Made by a program: the position numbers and the translations under genes. Shown here in pieces: positions 57,878 to 64,000 of a stretch of DNA of 64,000 nucleotides; within the stretch, counting starts at the first letter, position 1; the number at the start of each line of letters is the position of its first letter. Origin of the DNA: Cronobacter turicensis z3032 (GTDB lineage: Bacteria > Pseudomonadota > Gammaproteobacteria > Enterobacterales > Enterobacteriaceae); assembly GCA_000027065.2 (NCBI GenBank), contig FN543093.2, positions 2,608,074 to 2,672,073 of the forward strand. The letters are read 5' to 3'. The notes under the pieces are model-generated. The model did no database searches. It was not told where the DNA came from and was given only the letters and a program-made list of their open reading frames with translations.

Positions 57878-58618
57878 TCACAGGGTCGCCGCAACCTCGT
57901 CGGAGATCTCACCGTTGTGGTAAACCTCCTGCACGTCGTCGCAGTCTTCCAGCATATCGATAAGACGCAGCAGCTTCGGCGCGGTTTCCGCATCCATATC
58001 GGCTTTGGTGGACGGGATCATGGACACTTCCGCGTTATCGGCTTTCAGGCCCGCCGATTCCAGCGCGTCACGTACCGCGCCCATCTCTTCCCAGGCGGTG
58101 TAGACGTCGATAGCGCCGTCGTCATACGTCACCACATCTTCAGCGCCCGCTTCCAGCGCGGCTTCCATAATGGTGTCTTCGTCGCCCGCGTCGAAGGAGA
58201 TAACGCCTTTCTTGCTGAACAGGTACGCCACGGAGCCATCGGTGCCGAGGTTGCCGCCGCACTTGCTGAAGGCGTGACGCACTTCGGCAACGGTACGGTT
58301 ACGGTTGTCGGAGAGACATTCCACCATGACCGCGGTGCCGCCAGGGCCGTAACCTTCATAAATGATGGTTTCCATGTTCGCGTCTTCGTCACCGCCGACG
58401 CCGCGCGCGATGGCGCGGTTCAGGGTGTCGCGCGTCATGTTATTGGCCAGCGCTTTATCGATAGCCGCGCGCAGACGCGGGTTAGAGCCCGGATCGCCGC
58501 CGCCCAGACGCGCCGCGGTGACCAGCTCGCGAATAATTTTAGTGAAGATTTTACCGCGCTTGGCATCCTGTGCCGCTTTGCGGTGTTTGGTGTTGGCCCA
58601 TTTACTATGACCTGCCAT
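57878..58618 (-). CDS. yebC: YebC, TACO1-family translation/regulatory protein
   Basis: 246 residues, the E. coli length, starting [15 protein letters not shown]. The YebC/PmpR family has been described as transcriptional regulators and more recently as factors helping ribosomes through difficult sequences such as polyproline. It lies 88 bp before ruvC and 27 bp after nudB. Confidence 0.96.
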   Translation of the reverse strand: MAGHSKWANTKHRKAAQDAKRGKIFTKIIRELVTAARLGGGDPGSNPRLRAAIDKALANNMTRDTLNRAIARGVGGDEDANMETIIYEGYGPGGTAVMVECLSDNRNRTVAEVRHAFSKCGGNLGTDGSVAYLFSKKGVISFDAGDEDTIMEAALEAGAEDVVTYDDGAIDVYTAWEEMGAVRDALESAGLKADNAEVSMIPSTKADMDAETAPKLLRLIDMLEDCDDVQEVYHNGEISDEVAATL

Positions 58619-58645
58619 AAAAATATCTCCAGAAAGCACGCCTTT

Positions 58646-59089
58646 TCAGGCGGCGTTAATAACAAATTCTTCAATCGCCTGCCGGTTGCTCCAGGACTTG
58701 GTCAGCGTGGCCGCCTCGGCGGCGTCCACCCAGCGGTACGTCAGATGCTCGGTAAACACGATCTCCCGCTCCGTCGGCAGCGCCAGACAGAACCAGGACT
58801 CCGTATTACGCGTGACCCCCGGCGCATAGCGATGACGTAAATGACTGAAAATTTCAAACTCCACCGTGCGCTGACAGTCCATCAAGGTCAGTCGCTCAGA
58901 AGCAACGTCAATGGAGACCTCTTCCTTTACTTCGCGCACGGCGGCCTGCGGCGCGGTTTCCCCTTCTTCCAGGCTGCCGGTGACCGACTGCCAGAAATCG
59001 GGATCGTCGCGCCGCTGCAACATGAGCACCCGTTTCGTGTCCTGGGCGTAGATAACCACCAGCACAGAGACAGGGTGCTTATAGTGCAT
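58646..59089 (-). CDS. nudB: Dihydroneopterin triphosphate diphosphatase
   Basis: 147 residues (E. coli 150). Nudix box GSLEEGETAPQAAVREVKEEV, cut as GSLEEGETAP and REVKEEVSID (about 38-60). It removes pyrophosphate from 7,8-dihydroneopterin triphosphate in folate synthesis, thus working in the same pathway as pabB at the left of the window. It follows aspS after 1 nt. Confidence 0.94.
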   Translation of the reverse strand: MHYKHPVSVLVVIYAQDTKRVLMLQRRDDPDFWQSVTGSLEEGETAPQAAVREVKEEVSIDVASERLTLMDCQRTVEFEIFSHLRHRYAPGVTRNTESWFCLALPTEREIVFTEHLTYRWVDAAEAATLTKSWSNRQAIEEFVINAA

Positions 59090-59090
59090 A

Positions 59091-60869
59091 TTACTTATTC
59101 TCCGGCGACGCTTTTTTCACGACTTCGATGCCCAACTCAGCCAGCGCTGTCGGGTTCCCGAAGCTCGGCGCTTCGGTCATCAGACAGGCGGCCGCGGTGG
59201 TTTTCGGGAAAGCGATGACATCGCGGATGTTATCCGTGCCGGTCAGCAGCATGGTCAGACGGTCAAGACCGAACGCCAGGCCCGCGTGCGGCGGCGTACC
59301 GAATTTCAGCGCGTCCAGCAGGAAGCCAAACTTCTCGCGCTGCTCTTGCTCATTGATGCCCAGAATGCCGAACACGGTCTGCTGCATTTCGCCACGGTGG
59401 ATACGCACCGAGCCGCCGCCCACTTCATAACCGTTGATAACCATGTCATAGGCGTTCGCCACGGCCTCTTCCGGCGCCGCTTTCAGCTCGTCGGCGCTCA
59501 TGTCTTTCGGCGCGGTAAACGGATGGTGCATCGCGCTCAGGCCGACTTCGCCGTCGTCTTCAAACATCGGGAAGTCGATAACCCACAGCGGCGCCCATTT
59601 GGCGTCGTCGGTCAGGCTCAGGTCTTTACCGAGCTTCAGGCGCAGCGCGCCCAGCGCGTCGGCGACCACTTTTTTGTTGTCGGCGCCGAAGAAAATCATG
59701 TCGCCATCCTGCGCGCCGGTGCGCTCAAGGATAGCCTCGACGATTTCCGCGTTCAGGAATTTGGCCACCGGGCTGTTAATGCCGTCCAGGCCCTTCGCGC
59801 GCTCGTTGACTTTGATATACGCGAGCCCTTTAGCGCCGTAAATTTTGACGAAGTTGCCGTAGTCGTCAATCTGCTTACGGCTCAGTTGGGCACCGCCCGG
59901 CACGCGCAACGCAGCGACGCGGCCTTTCGGATCGTTAGCCGGGCCCGCGAAGACCGCGAACTCTACGTTTTTCAGCAGATCGGCAACGTCCACCAGCTCC
60001 ATCGGGTTACGCAGGTCCGGTTTATCGGAGCCGTAACGGCGCTCGGCTTCGGCGAAGGTCATGACCGGGAAATCGCCCAGATCCACGCCTTTCACGTCAA
60101 GCCACAGCTGACGGATCAGTTTTTCCATCACTTCACGCACCTGCGGCGCGGTCATGAAGGAGGTTTCGACGTCGATCTGGGTAAATTCAGGCTGACGGTC
60201 AGCGCGCAGGTCTTCGTCGCGGAAGCATTTTACAATCTGATAGTAGCGATCGAAGCCGGACATCATCAGCAGCTGTTTAAAAAGCTGCGGAGACTGCGGC
60301 AGCGCGTAGAACTTGCCTTTATGTACGCGAGACGGCACGAGGTAGTCACGCGCGCCTTCCGGCGTGGCTTTGGTCAGCATCGGAGTTTCGATGTCGAGGA
60401 AACCGTGGTCATCCATAAAGCGGCGCACGAAGCTGGTGATTTTCGCGCGGGTTTTCAGGCGCTGGGCCATCTCCGGGCGACGCAGGTCGAGATAGCGGTA
60501 TTTCAGACGCGCTTCTTCGCTGTTGACCTGGTTGGAGTCGAGCGGCAGCGGCTCGGCGCGGTTGATGATGGTCAGTTCAGTGGCGAACACTTCCACTTCG
60601 CCGGTCGCCATATCGCGGTTGACGTTTTTCTCGTCGCGCGCACGCACGGTCCCGGTGATTTGAATGCAGAACTCATTACGCAGTTCAGAGGCGAGGCTGA
60701 AGGCGTCGGCACGATCCGGGTCGAAGAACACCTGAACGATGCCTTCACGATCGCGCATGTCGATAAAAATCAGACTGCCGAGATCGCGACGACGGTTGAC
60801 CCAACCACACAGAGTCACTTGCTGTCCGACGTGGGACAGATTGAGCTGCCCGCAATATTCTGTACGCAT
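59091..60869 (-). CDS. aspS: Aspartate-tRNA ligase
   Basis: 592 residues (E. coli 590). N-terminal OB-fold anticodon-binding domain (about 1-110), class II catalytic core with an insertion domain characteristic of bacterial AspRS (about 290-420), motif 2 [14 protein letters not shown] and motif 3 [12 protein letters not shown]. First gene of aspS-nudB-yebC-ruvC. Confidence 0.97.
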   Translation of the reverse strand: MRTEYCGQLNLSHVGQQVTLCGWVNRRRDLGSLIFIDMRDREGIVQVFFDPDRADAFSLASELRNEFCIQITGTVRARDEKNVNRDMATGEVEVFATELTIINRAEPLPLDSNQVNSEEARLKYRYLDLRRPEMAQRLKTRAKITSFVRRFMDDHGFLDIETPMLTKATPEGARDYLVPSRVHKGKFYALPQSPQLFKQLLMMSGFDRYYQIVKCFRDEDLRADRQPEFTQIDVETSFMTAPQVREVMEKLIRQLWLDVKGVDLGDFPVMTFAEAERRYGSDKPDLRNPMELVDVADLLKNVEFAVFAGPANDPKGRVAALRVPGGAQLSRKQIDDYGNFVKIYGAKGLAYIKVNERAKGLDGINSPVAKFLNAEIVEAILERTGAQDGDMIFFGADNKKVVADALGALRLKLGKDLSLTDDAKWAPLWVIDFPMFEDDGEVGLSAMHHPFTAPKDMSADELKAAPEEAVANAYDMVINGYEVGGGSVRIHRGEMQQTVFGILGINEQEQREKFGFLLDALKFGTPPHAGLAFGLDRLTMLLTGTDNIRDVIAFPKTTAAACLMTEAPSFGNPTALAELGIEVVKKASPENK

Positions 60870-61133
60870 GAGATTTCCCTTAATTTAGCCGCAGGCCGTT
60901 TGTCACCTGCCCTGCAGGCACCACTGTCGCAGCTTTGGCTGAATGTCACTACTGGGTGAAAAGGGGGATATTATACTGGAAATTCCGCGCCGCGATAAGC
61001 CCGAAGCCGCGCGCTCGCGCGATTGCTGCGCGTAAAATGTCGCTTCTCACAAAATTTAACAAAAATAGACAACCGCCCGGCGCGGGACGCCAGTAAGGTA
61101 CTCATCCAAAACCTACTTTCAAGGGGAGTCTCT
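60870..61133. other. Divergent control region aspS/yecD
   Basis: 264 bp between divergent starts with no ORF of interest, no clear operator and only weak -10-like sequences (TATTATACTGG near 60968). AAGGGGAG precedes yecD. Confidence 0.5.
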
Positions 61134-61700
61134 ATGTTAACGCTTAATCCCGCCACCACCGCGCTGGTGGTTATTGATTTACAGGAAGGGATCCTTCCCT
61201 TTGCCGGCGGCCCGCACAGCGCCGACGACGTCGTGGCCCGCGCCGCAAGGCTTGCCGAGAAGTGCCGCGCCGCGGGCGCGCCGGTAGTGATGGTGCGTGT
61301 CGGCTGGTCGAAGGATTTCAGCGAAGCATTGAAGCAGCCCGTAGATGCGCCGATTGCCGGTCATACGCTGCCCGAAGAGTGGTGGCGCTACCCGGTCGCG
61401 CTCGGCAAACGCGACAGCGACATCGAAGTGACCAAACGCCAGTGGGGCGCCTTCTACGGCACCGATCTGGAGCTACAATTACGTCGTCGCGGCATCACGA
61501 CGATCATTCTGTGCGGCATCTCGACCAACATTGGCGTGGAATCCACCGCGCGCAACGCCTGGGAGATGGGTTTTGAACTGGTGATCGCCGAAGACGCCTG
61601 CTCAGCCGCCGACGCCGACCAGCACAACGGCAGCATGACGCATATTTTCCCGCGCATCGGGCGGGTTCGTTCTACAGAGGAGATCCTCGCAGCCCTATGA
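61134..61700 (+). CDS. yecD: Isochorismatase-family hydrolase YecD
   Basis: 188 residues, the E. coli length. The cysteine hydrolase triad is visible: Asp in VVIDLQEG, Lys in VTKRQWGAF, and Cys in [11 protein letters not shown]. The substrate is unknown. ATG at 61134 with AAGGGGAG upstream. yecE overlaps its end by 4 nt. Confidence 0.93.
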   Translation: MLTLNPATTALVVIDLQEGILPFAGGPHSADDVVARAARLAEKCRAAGAPVVMVRVGWSKDFSEALKQPVDAPIAGHTLPEEWWRYPVALGKRDSDIEVTKRQWGAFYGTDLELQLRRRGITTIILCGISTNIGVESTARNAWEMGFELVIAEDACSAADADQHNGSMTHIFPRIGRVRSTEEILAAL

Positions 61701-62515
61701 TTTATCTTGGTCTGCCGCAGTGGTCGCACCCGAAATGGGTGCGACTTGGCATTACATCGCTTGAAGATTACGCCCGCTACTTTAACTGCGTGGAAGGCAA
61801 CACCACGCTGTACGCGCTGCCGAAGGCGGAGATCGTCGAGCGCTGGCACGCGCAGACCCATGACGATTTCCGCTTCTGCTTTAAATTCCCGGCCACCATT
61901 TCGCATAACGCCGCGCTGCGTCACTGCGACGATTTAACCGCCGAGTTTTTCGCGCGGATGGCGCCGCTCGAAACCCGCATTGGACAGTACTGGCTGCAGT
62001 TGCCCGCCGCGTTCGGCCCGCGCGATCTGCCTGCATTGTGGGCGTTTCTCGACGCCCTGCCCGGCGGTTTTACGTATGGCGTTGAAGTGCGCCACCCCGA
62101 TTTCTTCGCCAAAGGCGAGGCGGAGCTTTCGCTCAACCGCGGGCTTATCGCGCGCGGCGTCAACCGCGTGATGCTCGACAGCCGTCCGGTGCATGCCGCC
62201 CTGCCTCACAGCCCGGCGGTGATCGACGCCCAGCGCAAAAAGCCTAAAGTGCCGGTCCATGCGCTCGTCACGGCGCAGCATCCAATGGTGCGGTTTATCG
62301 GCAGCGATGATATGGCGCAAAACGCGGCGTTTTTCGCGGTCTGGCTTGCCAAACTCGCGCAGTGGCAGCAGACCACGACGCCCTATCTCTTTCTCCACAC
62401 GCCGGATATCGAGCATGCGCCGGAGCTGGTGCACACGCTCTGGCCCGCGCTTCGCGAGGCGCTGCCGACCCTTGGCGACGAGCCCGCCATCCCCCACCAG
62501 GACACCCTCTTTTAG
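61697..62515 (+). CDS. yecE: YecE, DUF72 TIM-barrel protein
   Basis: 272 residues, the E. coli length. DUF72 proteins have a TIM-barrel-like fold; no activity is established. Conserved [13 protein letters not shown] and [11 protein letters not shown] segments are present. Start overlaps yecD as ATGA. Confidence 0.92.
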   Translation: MIYLGLPQWSHPKWVRLGITSLEDYARYFNCVEGNTTLYALPKAEIVERWHAQTHDDFRFCFKFPATISHNAALRHCDDLTAEFFARMAPLETRIGQYWLQLPAAFGPRDLPALWAFLDALPGGFTYGVEVRHPDFFAKGEAELSLNRGLIARGVNRVMLDSRPVHAALPHSPAVIDAQRKKPKVPVHALVTAQHPMVRFIGSDDMAQNAAFFAVWLAKLAQWQQTTTPYLFLHTPDIEHAPELVHTLWPALREALPTLGDEPAIPHQDTLF

Positions 62516-62582
62516 GGCAGCGACAATATGGCCGCGCCACGCTATCATAAAGGCGCCATTAACAGCGTTAAACGGAGTTTCT

Positions 62583-64000
<1,418 letters not shown>

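Overview
The window is a piece of an enterobacterial chromosome of fairly high GC content. Gene order over about 57 kb follows the E. coli K-12 stretch pabB-sdaA-manXYZ-mntP-cspC-kdgR-prc-proQ-letAB-ptrB-purT-edd-zwf-pykA-znu-ruv-aspS-cmoAB almost gene for gene. Protein similarity, GC content and the extra genes suggest a Cronobacter-like member of the Enterobacteriaceae; this is inference from recalled sequences, not a search. I see no tRNA or rRNA gene, insertion sequence, prophage or CRISPR array.

Left end (1-6419, minus strand). Seven tightly coupled genes, the last running off the window, sit beside yoaH where K-12 has none of them. In transcription order they encode a KASIII/OleA-like condensing enzyme, an OleD-like SDR/epimerase, a metallo-beta-lactamase-fold hydrolase, a coenzyme-F390-synthetase-like adenylate-forming enzyme, a PAP2 phosphatase, a sterol-desaturase-family di-iron enzyme and a membrane fatty acid desaturase. 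No acyl carrier protein is visible. The set resembles the OleABCD head-to-head hydrocarbon/beta-lactone pathway with OleB and OleC replaced by unrelated enzymes and two lipid-oxidising enzymes added. It is the best candidate here for an undescribed pathway.

Centre-left (6562-23975): yoaH, pabB-nudL, sdaA, a CSS-EAL phosphodiesterase (yoaD), yoaE with a 52-codon leader ORF overlapping its start, manXYZ behind Mlc/NagC-like and CRP-like sites, yobD, mntP behind a yybP-ykoY manganese riboswitch, rlmA, yobF-cspC with a structured 0.5-kb leader region, a RomA/UlaG-like hydrolase absent from this place in K-12, yebO, mgrB, yobH, kdgR and htpX (no yebQ).

Centre (24171-43970): prc-proQ, msrC, the letAB lipid-transport pair, rsmF, yebV, yebW, pphA, a 1-kb RNA/small-protein locus (two unlisted small membrane ORFs, SdsR and its antisense RyeA), yebY-copD-copC, holE, exoX, ptrB, yebE, yebF, the SOS gene yebG, purT under a PurR box, and eda. 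Four sigma-S-like -10 elements lie within 2.1 kb around yebV, yebW and sdsR.

Right end (43332-64000): the Entner-Doudoroff/pentose phosphate block eda-edd-zwf with hexR and pykA divergent, including HexR and GntR operators; lpxM, mepM, the znuA/znuCB zinc importer sharing a Zur box, ruvAB with a LexA box, ruvC-yebC-nudB-aspS, yecD-yecE, yecN, and cmoA with the start of cmoB.
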